A DNA stretch of 55,614 bases from Acrasis kona (lineage: Eukaryota; Heterolobosea; Eutetramitea; Acrasida; Acrasidae): positions 1 to 55,614 of the forward strand of contig JAOPGA020001554.1 of NCBI GenBank assembly GCA_026419775.2. Reading direction: 5' to 3'. Shown one piece after another: positions 1 to 9,262 of the stretch; position 1 is the stretch's first letter, and each line of letters opens with the position of its first letter. A program made the translations under genes and the position numbers. The notes beneath the pieces were generated by a model. It made no database searches, had not been told where the DNA came from, and saw nothing but the letters and a program-made list of their open reading frames with translations.

Positions 1-829
1 CAGCTTGTTAACAATTGTTCTTGCAAAAGTAGTCCAACATAACATTTCTGATCAAAAGGATTTGTATTTGAATAATAATTGTTTGGCCATCATATCCAAC
101 ATCTCTCCTTATTACGAAAACATACACACTTGTGCCGCACAAAGATTGGTGTTTTTGATCCATGCCCTTACAAATAAATTCAGAAGGTTGACAAAGAAAG
201 ATGCAAGCGAAGACGAGGTTGAAACGTACGGAAAGTTCTTATCCATGTGCTTAGAAAGTGTCAATGCTTGTTTAACTTATTCCTTAAAAAGAAACATTCG
301 TTTAGTGTACGAATTATTATACAAACGAAGTGTCATTTATAACTTGAAAAATTTACGCTTTGCTCCTCCTATTGTGTATAATATTGATTCTGCTCTTCAA
401 TTCTTCTCTCAAATGATAAACAAGGACCAACAGATCCCAAGCACTCCAGCCATTTCCGATGAAGCACTAATCACTCCAAGATTTGATCAAGAAGCAGAAG
501 ATTCATTTTACAAGAGGAAGTTTGTTGAAGTTGATATAGGAGATGACACCAATGACGAATACGTCCGCAGTGTGAGTGAAAAGTCATGGACTGTTGAAGA
601 GGTAATGGACATCATAGAGAAGGGTTCGAAAACGTGGGCCTCGCAGATGAGGGTGCTTGAACACCTTCCCTTCCGGTACACAGAGGACTCAAATACGGAG
701 GCGTTTTTTGTGCCATACATTTGGTCCATTATTGTTGCAGATTGTGATTATTGTAATTATGAGTTGGAGAAGGCCTATATGTTGCTTCCTGATAGTGATG
801 TTGTTGACACAGTAGTAGTTGAAACATAA
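1..829 (+). CDS. DYM: Dymeclin, C-terminal part (5' end outside window)
   Basis: Dymeclin is a Golgi-associated peripheral protein needed for normal Golgi organisation. The frame is already open at the left edge (codons run from base 2), so this is only the C-terminal ~275 residues; the full family protein is about 650-700 aa. Family-typical stretches are visible: NNCLAIISNIS followed by a CAAQR segment (the 'NCLAALANMS...AAQR' block), CLTYSLKRNIRLVYELLYKR (the '[20 protein letters not shown]' block) and a late AFFVPYIWS (family 'EFFIPYVWS'). A loosely conserved acidic linker lies between residues ~150 and 200. The stop is 14 bp from the stop of the convergent dynein gene. The similarity is recalled from the family, not searched, but three ordered blocks agree, so the call is firm. 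Confidence 0.88.
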   Translation, partial: SLLTIVLAKVVQHNISDQKDLYLNNNCLAIISNISPYYENIHTCAAQRLVFLIHALTNKFRRLTKKDASEDEVETYGKFLSMCLESVNACLTYSLKRNIRLVYELLYKRSVIYNLKNLRFAPPIVYNIDSALQFFSQMINKDQQIPSTPAISDEALITPRFDQEAEDSFYKRKFVEVDIGDDTNDEYVRSVSEKSWTVEEVMDIIEKGSKTWASQMRVLEHLPFRYTEDSNTEAFFVPYIWSIIVADCDYCNYELEKAYMLLPDSDVVDTVVVET

Positions 830-843
830 ATACGATTTTTTAT

Positions 844-3255
844 TTACATGCATTTTAATACTTCCACACAACCCTTGTCATCACCAACAAGTACGGCTGG
901 CGAATCTTCTGCAAATAATATTGTGTTCAATTTTCTTCCAATCTTTGTCTTTGAGTGACGTGCTTTGAGCGAAGAGTACGACAGATCCCACACTTCTACT
1001 GTTCCGGTGACACTGACAGATCCAAACACTCCTTCTTTGTGTTTGCTCCACGCGACATCAGTCACACTAGATGATCTCATCTGCTTCTTGGTCGCGAATG
1101 ACTCTATTGTGATGACAGGAGTGAACCTATCTTGATGCCATAACCTCACTGTCCAATCAGCACTACATGACAAAAACATGTTGGGATCGAATGGACTCCA
1201 ACGTACACGATGAACAGGCCCAGTATGTCCAGTGTAGGTATCCAGAGAATTTTCATTATATACAATAGAGCACTTGCTTATTGATGCATCTTCAGTTCCA
1301 ACTAAATAATTGTTGGGATTGTTGGGATCGAAATCAATACACATTCCTCCAGAATCAGATCCACGACCAACAACTTTTAATCTCATAATTTCGTGACACT
1401 CCAAACCCTTCTTGATCGACCAACTATTCACTCTACCATCATTTCCAACTGATATCAACCTCTCGCCCTGATCTTTTCCTTGGTCGACCCATTGCAAATC
1501 CCAAACCATACCTGTGTGACTTTTATTCGTCTCCAGCACTGGTTGATTATTATGCACGCGAATATCAAAAATCTTTACTGCTCCATCATTAAAACCAACT
1601 GCAAGTAAACTAGGATTGTTCTCCGAGAAATCAAGTGAACTAACACCAGCATGATTAATTTTAATGACACGCTCTGGTGCTGTAGGGTTTTTAAGTGTCC
1701 AGCACAATATCAATCCTTGCTTTGGACCTACAAAATCAATATTACCGTACCCAACGGCAAGAATATCCTTATTTTCTCTGTTCCACACCATGCAGTTAAC
1801 GTTCTGATTATCGCTCTCTGGACAAGTAAATTCCCACAGAGTTTGCATGCTTCCTGACTCAGAGTCATTAGTTGATTGAGAAGCGCTGGGCTCTTCTTTA
1901 TCATCGTCGTCATCTTCGTTATTGATATTAGCTGTTGTGCTCAAGCTACTGGCGGAAGATGGTTTATTGTTTGTCTGCTCGTCATAGTCATAACCTTCCT
2001 CTCCATCTCTCGACTTGCTAGACTTGGTTGTCTCATTCGTGATTTGATCCTTGATGTCATCTTCGTCTTGATCCTCTTCATCTTGGTTAGTCTTATGAGG
2101 ATCATCGAACATCTTGTACTGCTCTTGTTTATCTTTGAATATATTTTGAACAATTGTTCTCTCCATTATCATCACAGAGTCTTTGAACTGAGGCAGTGAC
2201 TTTGCGTATTCATATGGATCGTGCCTAGAATTTTTGGTACCGCCATCGCCCTCGTCATTGTCATCGCCGTCCATGTTCTCTTCTTCATCTTCCTCTTCTT
2301 CTTTGCCGTCAGGCTTCTGGTGAGTTAAGCTGGATATCATCTCGCGCTCCTCTCTTTCTTTTTCTTCTTGTGCTTTTATCATTTGATATTCATCGAAAAT
2401 CTCCCAGGCATTACAGGCTACTTCTACTTGAACGGTCTCCTTTTTTTCAGTGTCCGAAAACTTATTTTTTGCAAATTTATTGAGCGTTTGTACCTCTTTG
2501 TCGCTGAACTTGGCCGCAAATATCAACTTTTCCTGTAGTACCTCCTTGTATCTCTCATTCCTTCTTATTACTTCGTCAAGATAGTCTGCAGTTGTCGGTA
2601 CACTTTCATCCAATCTTTCAAAAATAAAGAATGTTGGAGTTTCAGCTAGTTGAACAATAAAGTCTTTTTCCATGAGTTCGTCAATGGCCTTTTCGTCCCA
2701 TTGGTCAGATTCTTTATCGTAAACTGATCCTTGTCCTCTCCTTTTATCAGGGGAGAATGGTTCTCCAGAAATAAAAGAATCATTAACTTCAGATCCTTGT
2801 TTGTAATCTATCACTGATCCAGTGTCGCTTTGACTCGCAACACTGTCATCCCATGCTAACGGAGTTGTGTACATGAATGAAGCAAAATCTTCTTCGCTGG
2901 AATAGGATGCTGTGGAGGACCCAGTTTGACTGCTGTTGAAATTGAAAGCAGATTGTTCTTGGAGACTAACGACTGATGTAGCACCTGGCGACATTTGCCC
3001 AGAGGAGAGTTGTAAAACACTTTTATCAATACTTGCTCTGCGACCGCCAGCACCTGGTGCTGCTTCTTTTGTTAATTGATTTGGTGGTCTGCTCTCATTC
3101 GTGACTGGGTCGACTACCACAAACGCATCTTTGCTGAATCTCAATGCCTCCAATCCACCCTTACCGAAGACCTTCTTTCCTTTGCGGTGGTCTCCCGCAG
3201 CAGATGAGTTCCCGGACCTAGAGACCACGCTAGACCTGCTCGAGTACCGGCTCAT
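844..3255 (-). CDS. DNAI4: Axonemal inner-arm dynein intermediate chain, DNAI4/WDR78 (IC138) type
   Basis: WD40 intermediate chain of the two-headed inner-arm dynein (I1/f), which regulates ciliary bending; it acts in the flagellar axoneme. The 803-aa intronless product has a low-complexity Ser-rich N-terminus, a conserved pre-propeller segment (ETPTFFIFERLDESVPTTAD, then ERYKEV, then a run starting TVQVEVACNAWEIFDEY), an acidic/charged linker (~residues 300-470) and a C-terminal seven-blade WD40 propeller. The block LAVGYGNIDF...GLILCWTLKNP...PERVIKI matches WDR78 closely and separates it from outer-arm DNAI1/2. Length is close to human WDR78 (~850 aa). A perfect TTTGGCGCCAAA palindrome lies just upstream of the ATG (see regulatory feature). 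The 3' end nearly abuts dymeclin. Its presence implies a flagellated stage. Confidence 0.87.
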   Translation of the reverse strand: MSRYSSRSSVVSRSGNSSAAGDHRKGKKVFGKGGLEALRFSKDAFVVVDPVTNESRPPNQLTKEAAPGAGGRRASIDKSVLQLSSGQMSPGATSVVSLQEQSAFNFNSSQTGSSTASYSSEEDFASFMYTTPLAWDDSVASQSDTGSVIDYKQGSEVNDSFISGEPFSPDKRRGQGSVYDKESDQWDEKAIDELMEKDFIVQLAETPTFFIFERLDESVPTTADYLDEVIRRNERYKEVLQEKLIFAAKFSDKEVQTLNKFAKNKFSDTEKKETVQVEVACNAWEIFDEYQMIKAQEEKEREEREMISSLTHQKPDGKEEEEDEEENMDGDDNDEGDGGTKNSRHDPYEYAKSLPQFKDSVMIMERTIVQNIFKDKQEQYKMFDDPHKTNQDEEDQDEDDIKDQITNETTKSSKSRDGEEGYDYDEQTNNKPSSASSLSTTANINNEDDDDDKEEPSASQSTNDSESGSMQTLWEFTCPESDNQNVNCMVWNRENKDILAVGYGNIDFVGPKQGLILCWTLKNPTAPERVIKINHAGVSSLDFSENNPSLLAVGFNDGAVKIFDIRVHNNQPVLETNKSHTGMVWDLQWVDQGKDQGERLISVGNDGRVNSWSIKKGLECHEIMRLKVVGRGSDSGGMCIDFDPNNPNNYLVGTEDASISKCSIVYNENSLDTYTGHTGPVHRVRWSPFDPNMFLSCSADWTVRLWHQDRFTPVITIESFATKKQMRSSSVTDVAWSKHKEGVFGSVSVTGTVEVWDLSYSSLKARHSKTKIGRKLNTILFAEDSPAVLVGDDKGCVEVLKCM

Positions 3256-3261
3256 ATTATA

Positions 3262-3275
3262 TTTGGCGCCAAAAA
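3262..3275 (-). promoter_or_regulatory. E2F-like palindromic site upstream of the dynein gene
   Basis: TTTGGCGCCAAAAA lies 7 bp upstream of the DNAI4-like start codon, within the 60-bp space before the next gene. It is a perfect match to the TTTSGCGC/TTTGGCGCCAAA E2F/DP consensus in an AT-rich background. The function is inferred from the motif only. Confidence 0.4.
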
Positions 3276-3315
3276 TTCAAAACCAACCAACATCATGTTA
3301 ACAAAGAACATTACT

Positions 3316-4493
3316 TTATTTCAAAGGTGTGTACTTGGGGAACAAATTTAAGGTTGTGTAGTAGTCAATCTCTTCCTGTAGCAAAGCTTTGGTGAGATTT
3401 GGTTGTTCATATTTAAATCCTGTGGCCTCTATAGCACTTCCGTCTACGCTTAATGCATTATTCGATAACAATTCAATGTCAATGTAAGGACTCAAAGGTG
3501 TGAACTTGATTTCGCTTGCCTTCAACATTTCTCCCCATGGACTCATGTGACTTTCGTTCGCTGTCTCTGCGGCAAGTTTAATGTTTAGTTTAGCAAGACT
3601 TGAGAGCATGGATCCGTGGAAACCAGTGTCAATACCAAACAATTGTTCCAAGATTTTATTTAACTTTTCTTGATCCGTGGAGTTCTTGTCGCACAAATTG
3701 TAAACGGATCCTTTTTGACCCTTTTCAAATAAGTGGCAAGTGGCTCTGGCGACGTCACTAACATGAACCGTGTTTAAGGCTAGATCACCCGTCCACAACA
3801 TTTTCATCTTTTCTTTTGATACAGTGTAAGTGGATGCGCAAATGATGCGAGGCATTAAGCCGTTCAAATCACCTGGCCCATAAATTACAGCAGTTCTTAC
3901 AATGATCAGAGGTAGACTAGAGGTGTGAATGAATGTTGGAGGACATTTCGCTTACCCTTGTAACTTCTTGAGCTCGTCTTCAGCCTCCTTCTTGTATTTG
4001 GCTAAAACGGTCCAAGGCTTGAGTTTATCGGATTCTTTGCTGGGCTTCTTTCCGGAGTCGTAAACCTGTGCGGTTGAGAACTCAATGTATGTTTTAATGG
4101 ATTTATGGTTTAAAGCCTCTTTGGCACAGTTTACAGATAAAACCAAAATCATTTGCTTGTATGTAGCTTCGTCTTGACCGCATCTAGTCTCAGCAGCCAG
4201 ATTGACAACGTGAGTCCATTCGTGACCAGTGAAAGCTTTCTTTACGTGCGCTACAGCGTTAACAAATTCAGAGAAAAATTTGTAATACCTTCGTTTGAGA
4301 GATTTCCTTGCATGTACTCAACTTTTTCGTTGGTGTACATGGCCTTGAACTCATCGCTCATGTATGAGGTCGCGGGTAGTTGCTTGTCCACTGCTCTAAT
4401 CTTTGATGCATAGTTGGTGGCCAAGAGTTGTTTAATAAGATGGCGAGCAACAAAACCAGTGCCACCGAGTATAAGGACTTTATTGTCAGTCAT
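3316..4493 (-). CDS. NAD-dependent epimerase/dehydratase-like extended SDR (three exons)
   Basis: Extended short-chain dehydrogenase/reductase fold of unknown substrate. Exons are 4289-4493, 3956-4250 and 3316-3916; introns of 38 nt (4251-4288) and 39 nt (3917-3955) restore a continuous 366-aa frame. The N-terminal Rossmann motif is KVLILGGTGFVARHL, with Ala where the third Gly of GxxGxxG usually sits. The middle exon carries THVVNLAAETRCGQ (the NAAG-like region) and FSTAQVYDSGKKPS; exon three begins within VRTAVIYGPGDLNGL, typical of sugar-nucleotide or sterol-type SDRs. The active-site lysine region reads KPWTVLAKYKKEAEDEL: Lys is present but the YxxxK tyrosine position appears to be Thr, a pattern I associate with a particular SDR subgroup of fungi and protists. 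Co-oriented with, and 60 bp downstream of, the dynein gene. Substrate cannot be assigned. Confidence 0.8.
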
Positions 4494-4894
4494 GTTTTAG
4501 ACAGTTTGATTGTTTATTTCTTGTCAATCAATCTATGAGGTTGACTGCACATCATGTTCTAGGAACAAGCCTTGAATTACACTTATTATACGCACTACAT
4601 GTGAAAAGCTACAGAATGGGACATGAACATATCTAGTTGACTCTCTTGCCAATGCTCTGCTCTACCAGCCCCAATGCTCTTCATCAATAGTGTAGCCACA
4701 ACGGTATCACCTGTTTCATGTTGCTAGAAACCACTCTTCCAAACAGTGCTGTCGTTGTATTGAGCGAGTGTAGTCTGGTGGAGATCGTCTCAGCGTCACC
4801 AAAAAAAAGAGTGTTTTTGATCAACGATTGCTCAAGTCCTTTTCCCTATGCGTTATCGACAAAAAGGAGATTTTGACCAACCCAATAGATAATG
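4494..4894. other. Divergent intergenic spacer
   Basis: About 430 bp separates the SDR gene (minus) from the Q-rich gene (plus), so it should hold both promoters. Apart from the TATA-like element near its right end and an A-run at 4801-4808, I see no ORF, RNA gene or repeat in it. Confidence 0.5.
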
Positions 4895-4903
4895 TATAAA
4901 AAT
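4895..4903 (+). promoter_or_regulatory. TATA-like element upstream of the Q-rich gene
   Basis: TATAAAAAT ends 24 bp before the ATG at 4928. If used as a TATA box it implies a 5' UTR of only a few bases, plausible for a compact protist genome. Motif-based inference only. Confidence 0.35.
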
Positions 4904-4927
4904 AGATCCATAGAAAACTTGTAATCA

Positions 4928-7465
4928 ATGACGACACACCAGTCACACAATGTCTCTCTCCAGAATGTAGAGTTTAAACTAAGAACAAACACCCCTGAAA
5001 ACAGCGCAATATCCCTCCATAGATTAACCAATCCAATTGAATCAACAATATCGCTATCGGTTAAAAAAAATGACCAAACAGATTCTGCAGAACAAAAATC
5101 GAATGTGTTGTACAGCATACAAATAACAATAGAAAAGCTTGTCGCACAGCAATGGGAACAGTGTAATGCTAATCCAGTTGATGGTAAGAACGAAAATAGC
5201 ACAAAGCCCAAGGGGCTTTTTAAAGACTTTGAGGTTCACTTCCAAGAGCATCACGAAAGCGACATGAAAAGCCTTGGAGTCCCCCCTCCTCAACTGTCTT
5301 CTTCGCCAGATGGGCGCTCCATTTACTTTCAAGTTCCGTTAACAAACAAAAAGGAAGCACGCTCATTGAACTACTTTGTAAGACTAAAGCTAAATACAAG
5401 CAAAGAGAAGCAGGGCTACAAGAGAGGCGAACATGCCATTTTCCGATTTGTATTCAGTCTAGTCCGTCATGATTTCGCTTCCGATAATAGCGATCCCACC
5501 ACAACTGTCCAGCACAAGATTGAATGCGCTCCATTTGGTGTCATCAATCACGGACAGAATGTGAAGGCAGCCAAGCAGTACGCACAGGACAAGATGAACC
5601 CGGCTAAGGATATAAAAGACCAACCACAAGTAAAATTAGAACAAAAACCCATGAGGTACAGTCCCGATGAGGTTTCGGCTCTACTCAAGGGAGGTAACGA
5701 CATGAAGAAACAAATAAACACTTTACAGCCTTCAAGTCAAGGATACCAAGAATTAAAAAAGTTGGCCGACGTACTAACCATCTACAACAACAACACCCTC
5801 AGGCAACGACAACAGTTGGAGCAACAGCAACAGCAACAACAAGAAGCAAGGATGCGCCAGCAGCTTCTACAGCAACAAGAATTACAAAGACAACAACAAC
5901 TACATCAACAATACATGGAACAACAACGACTAGAGGAACAACAAAGAGAGATCCAACGACAAATACAGATCCAACAACAACAAGCGCTCATGCAACAACA
6001 ATGGCTCCACCAAGAAAAATTGCGAAGGGAAGCAGAATACCAAAAGCAAGTAGAGTTCGTGTGGTTACAGAAACAATTACAACAACAACAACAACAACAA
6101 CAATTACAACAACAAGAACAATCACAGCAACAATCACAACAACAACGACAACTTTTCATGCAATCATCATCATCGAACAATGATGGACTACTTTCGGTCA
6201 AAGCTCAATCTCCTTCCATTTCACCCTCCACATCAGACATTTCGTACAGCAGCTACGACGAATCGGATTCCTATAACACTAGCGACGAGGACATTGACAT
6301 GATGGATGATTTTAACTTTCAAGAAATCGACACCAATGATTACTTTAAGAACGAAGCCTTTGGAGACGATCCCGACATTCCAGAGTTTGAACCAGAGGAT
6401 CTCATCCTACCATCCTATCATCATCACCCATCGTCATCATCACAATCCGATCACTCCATTCAACAATTACTTCAACAAGATGGACTCGGAGACGTCAACT
6501 CATCAGGATTATCCATTCCTCTCAATCAACAACCTTACATTTATCACAACCTCACTCCGCAAGCATTCTATCAACAACAATTACAAAATCAACATTTGCA
6601 TCAAAATGGAAACGTCGCTCATCAACATCACAACATGCCCAACATGATCAAACACTTTTCGCCGCCGTATAGTAACGGCCCGTATCCAGAATTAAGAGCA
6701 GGTGCGACATCCGACGAATCCATTCACGACGAAAAGAAACGCATTTACGAAGAAATCATGGCTGCGAAGAGCAACGGCTACATTGATAAGGAAAGAATTC
6801 AAAAACAAATCGAAAGGTATCATCATTTGAAATTACAATGCGAAGGCGTAGATCAACCCGATCAAGATTGTCAAAAGAGTGTTGTGGAGAAACAAGAATC
6901 CGACAAGATGCCAAAACCAGATCTGGAAGATGTGATTAGCGAATCGAAAATTGATGTATTGAGATTGGGAACGTTGGATAAACCAAAAGAAATTGCGACT
7001 GCGTCCGTTCCAATGTTACTTGGTTCGTTGGGTGGTGGCGCTGCTAAGGAAGAAAAGAACGTAACGAAAGATTTCGGAGAAAAATTAAACTTTACAATTT
7101 TGAGTGCTTCCGAGCAAGAGGATAATTTGGAGAATTATTTGAACAAGTTGACACTGAGCGAGATGATCGTTCCCAAGTTTAAAAATAAACAATGTATAAA
7201 GTTTGTAATAAGTAATCAATTAGATTACGATGTGCATGTTACTGTTCAGGTTGTTACCCATCATGGACGGTCAAACTTTTTAACGTTTTGTAAAGACGAA
7301 GAACAATTGTATACGAGGGTACCTGTAGGAAATAATGTGAGCTGTGAAATGGAAGCAGAATGTGATCAAGATAAGGGCATGTGCTTTGCTACTCTGGTGG
7401 TCAAGGACGAAAAACAAGATGCAAAGTTCTACGTATTGAGGAGAAGATTTGTAGTCGAGTGTTAG
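4928..7465 (+). CDS. Large glutamine-rich protein with flanking beta-rich domains (unknown, possible transcriptional regulator)
   Basis: Unrecognised 845-aa intronless protein. Residues ~1-230 look like a beta-sandwich domain (alternating hydrophobic strands such as LYSIQITIEKL, SIYFQVPL and HAIFRFVFSLVRHDF). Residues ~245-415 are dominated by Gln tracts encoded mostly by CAA, with interspersed Arg/Glu/Leu that may form a helix. Then come a Ser/Asp-rich acidic segment (~425-500), His/Gln-rich stretches, a charged helical part, and a second beta-rich C-terminal domain (~750-845, including CIKFVISNQLDYDVHVTVQV). Two beta domains plus Gln and acidic stretches are typical of transcriptional coregulators, but no catalytic or DNA-binding signature is certain. 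The antisense Cys-rich frame over the CAA repeats is a composition artefact. Start is supported by the TATA-like element 25 bp upstream. Function is not assigned. Confidence 0.75.
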   Translation: MTTHQSHNVSLQNVEFKLRTNTPENSAISLHRLTNPIESTISLSVKKNDQTDSAEQKSNVLYSIQITIEKLVAQQWEQCNANPVDGKNENSTKPKGLFKDFEVHFQEHHESDMKSLGVPPPQLSSSPDGRSIYFQVPLTNKKEARSLNYFVRLKLNTSKEKQGYKRGEHAIFRFVFSLVRHDFASDNSDPTTTVQHKIECAPFGVINHGQNVKAAKQYAQDKMNPAKDIKDQPQVKLEQKPMRYSPDEVSALLKGGNDMKKQINTLQPSSQGYQELKKLADVLTIYNNNTLRQRQQLEQQQQQQQEARMRQQLLQQQELQRQQQLHQQYMEQQRLEEQQREIQRQIQIQQQQALMQQQWLHQEKLRREAEYQKQVEFVWLQKQLQQQQQQQQLQQQEQSQQQSQQQRQLFMQSSSSNNDGLLSVKAQSPSISPSTSDISYSSYDESDSYNTSDEDIDMMDDFNFQEIDTNDYFKNEAFGDDPDIPEFEPEDLILPSYHHHPSSSSQSDHSIQQLLQQDGLGDVNSSGLSIPLNQQPYIYHNLTPQAFYQQQLQNQHLHQNGNVAHQHHNMPNMIKHFSPPYSNGPYPELRAGATSDESIHDEKKRIYEEIMAAKSNGYIDKERIQKQIERYHHLKLQCEGVDQPDQDCQKSVVEKQESDKMPKPDLEDVISESKIDVLRLGTLDKPKEIATASVPMLLGSLGGGAAKEEKNVTKDFGEKLNFTILSASEQEDNLENYLNKLTLSEMIVPKFKNKQCIKFVISNQLDYDVHVTVQVVTHHGRSNFLTFCKDEEQLYTRVPVGNNVSCEMEAECDQDKGMCFATLVVKDEKQDAKFYVLRRRFVVEC

Positions 7466-7609
7466 TGATACATGTGTACTTTATTAAATTGGTTTTAAAA
7501 TGTTTCACGTTTATTGATTGATGTATCCAAATGAATCAACAAGTCCTACCAGTGGTGCTCTGTTATGAGTCACTTGTTATTATATCAAAAAGATTGATTT
7601 TATGACATT

Positions 7610-8421
7610 TTAGTTTACACCGACAATCTGTCTCATGAGCGACAATATGGACGGTTTAATGCTCTTTGGTTCCTTGGCATAAAAGTAAGACAAAACTCCC
7701 ATAGTGAGGCAGAACAAACAGAGGCTCTGATAATCAAGGTTCCACCACCATCTCTGTTGTTGACCAAGGATGGTTACTACTTCGTACACACGAGGGATAC
7801 AGTACAACATCAATTCAGTTCTGCGGTTGCTCTGTTCGCACAGTAGGGAAACTCCAGGGAGGAAGCTGGCCACAAATGCTATTGTATTGTTATTGTTTAC
7901 ATTTAAACATGTAACTTACCACCAAAGGGATGGTCAATTTTGAACAGTTTGTTTGATGAAGCCAAGCCCAGCACAAAAAGAGTTTGGTATAGAACAAGGA
8001 AGGACGATGATCTAGTTATATTCTTTAGTAAGTTGTAAATTATCTGTCCAGGACTGTATGTGGTTATTTCTTTGAAGATGTAGTCTTCAACTTACTTTTG
8101 TAACAACTGTTTTCTCTTAAAAATCAACACAGGTAGTATGTGGATGGGTCCGTATAACTTTACACCGAACATGAAAACGCTGCGAACACGCTTCAACACT
8201 AACTCTGTTAAATTACCTAGATACTTCTCACAAGGCTCAAACGTATAAGGAACGTCCAAAGAGGCCTCCTCTTTTGTGATGGTGCGCTCTTGACGTTCCT
8301 TGTTGTGTTGTATGCGAGCAAGCACTGCCTTATGAAAGGTTTCGTACTCATCATCCATCTTTGTTGACGAGCTCTTAACCACCTCTGCAAGTGCTTTGCT
8401 CATCAGTGCTTTGTCGTTCAT
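7610..8421 (-). CDS. TMEM135-like membrane protein (three exons)
   Basis: Exons 8096-8421, 7920-8053 and 7610-7878, with introns of 42 nt (8054-8095) and 41 nt (7879-7919), give a 242-aa protein. After an N-terminal soluble ~50 residues it reads YGPIHILPVLIFKRKQ, an ITRSSSFLVLYQTLFVLG helix, then AFVASFLPGVSLLCE, RRTELMLYCIPRVYE, and a last hydrophobic segment FCLTMGVLSYFYA followed by IKPSILSL. This order (loop before the membrane, FxxRSxxFL, GxxxGxS, RRxEL, LPRxxE, YxxxPxxIKPSxLSL) matches the C-terminal part of TMEM135, a peroxisome/mitochondria-associated protein. It is about half the animal length (~458 aa) and lacks the first half. An alternative 26-nt version of intron one also keeps the frame but is improbably short. 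An E2F-like site precedes the start. Confidence 0.62.
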
Positions 8422-8445
8422 TATTTCAAACTGTGAAAAGCCCTA

Positions 8446-8460
8446 TTTTCCGCGCCAAAA
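8446..8460 (-). promoter_or_regulatory. E2F-like site upstream of the TMEM135-like gene
   Basis: TTTTCCGCGCCAAAA lies 25 bp before the start codon. It resembles the site in front of the dynein gene (shared CGCCAAAA half). Motif-based inference only. Confidence 0.3.
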
Positions 8461-8690
8461 ATTGTAAAATACTTGATTGATACCCTATCAATATAAAAAC
8501 AACAGTTGATCTTGACAATTGTTGCATGATATCTGAAAAAACATGCCCTACACCAGCTTGACCGCACCCGACATTCATAAGCCACCAGCAATTTAGAATG
8601 ATAAAGAAATTCAAACCATAAAATCACAATGAAACAGGCTCTATGGTTTGTGCGAGATGACTGATTTCGTGAATTATGTATACATAAAGG

Positions 8691-8923
8691 ATCAACCAAT
8701 CATCCCTAACCACAAGATTTATCATGATATCAATACATACACAACCAAAAGAACAGAATGAGCACTCTCAGTTAGAGCAAGACAAATACAACCAAGATAA
8801 TTCAGGGTAACTATACCTTATCTTTGATATAACAACAAGACAAATGCAACCATAAAATAACATTGTTCTCTAATGGGAATTGCTGCAACGAATAATCATT
8901 TAGGGCAAGAGAAATGCAACCAA
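8691..8923 (+). repeat. Left arm of long inverted repeat
   Basis: Pairs with 10341-10556 on the opposite strand. The longest near-identical part covers 8756-8872, including a stretch from GAATGAGCACTCTCAGTTAG to the CATTGTTCTCTAA block. The left arm has about 25-30 extra bases near 8722-8755, and the right arm has about 17 extra bases near 10388-10405. Within the arm the motif GCAAGACAAATGCAACCA occurs three times in variant form (about 8777, 8836 and 8905). Confidence 0.85.
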
Positions 8924-9099
8924 GACCAGAACTTTAATGATTAAATTAGTGTTGGATACAAAAATCTTTAAATAACAACGCCAGATTATTGCAGTTTATA
9001 TATTTATATATTCGATATAGTCCAAATGGAATCAGGTTGACCAACTGTAGACTCGTGTGTCTAGCAGTATCATAACATAAGTCTATCTGACAACAGGAA

Positions 9100-9123
9100 G
9101 GCGCCGGCCCAAACGGGACGGCT
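9100..9123 (+). repeat. GC-rich module, inverted copy at 10884-10904
   Basis: A GC-rich block (GGCGCCGGCCC then AAACGGGACGGCT) whose near reverse complement (AGCCGTCCC then GTTGGCCGGCGC) is at 10884-10904. Each copy can itself fold with a GCCG/CGGC stem. Both are next to a GTATAC sequence. The right copy lies outside the long inverted repeat, so the modules are not in simple mirror order. Confidence 0.7.
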
Positions 9124-9153
9124 TAAGGTTTGTATACATACATATATACATTG

Positions 9154-9236
9154 AACAGTCGTACTGTTAATAATAATATTATAAATGGTCGTACCATTAT
9201 ATCTATAAACTAACTGTTATACAGTCGTACTGTATA
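9154..9236. repeat. Three hairpins with invariant CGT loop (left cluster)
   Basis: Three perfect small palindromes share the loop CGT: AACAGT-CGT-ACTGTT at 9154-9168, AATGGT-CGT-ACCATT at 9184-9198 and TATACAGT-CGT-ACTGTATA at 9218-9236. Stem sequence alternates between CAGT and TGGT types while base-pairing is kept. Confidence 0.85.
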
Positions 9237-9262
9237 CTAAATTAAACCACTTTATTATCACA

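Noticed and set aside
5905-6201. Cys-rich open frame antisense to the Q-rich gene
   Set aside because: Produced by reading CAA/CAG repeats on the opposite strand; poly-Cys text is a composition artefact.
8070-8095. 26-nt intron in the TMEM135-like gene
   Set aside because: It keeps frame, but a 42-nt alternative with the downstream CAG acceptor also does and fits intron lengths of the window.
8421-8699. Open frames of 60-90 codons upstream of the TMEM135-like gene
   Set aside because: Overlapping alternative frames without homology, located over the promoter and left repeat arm.
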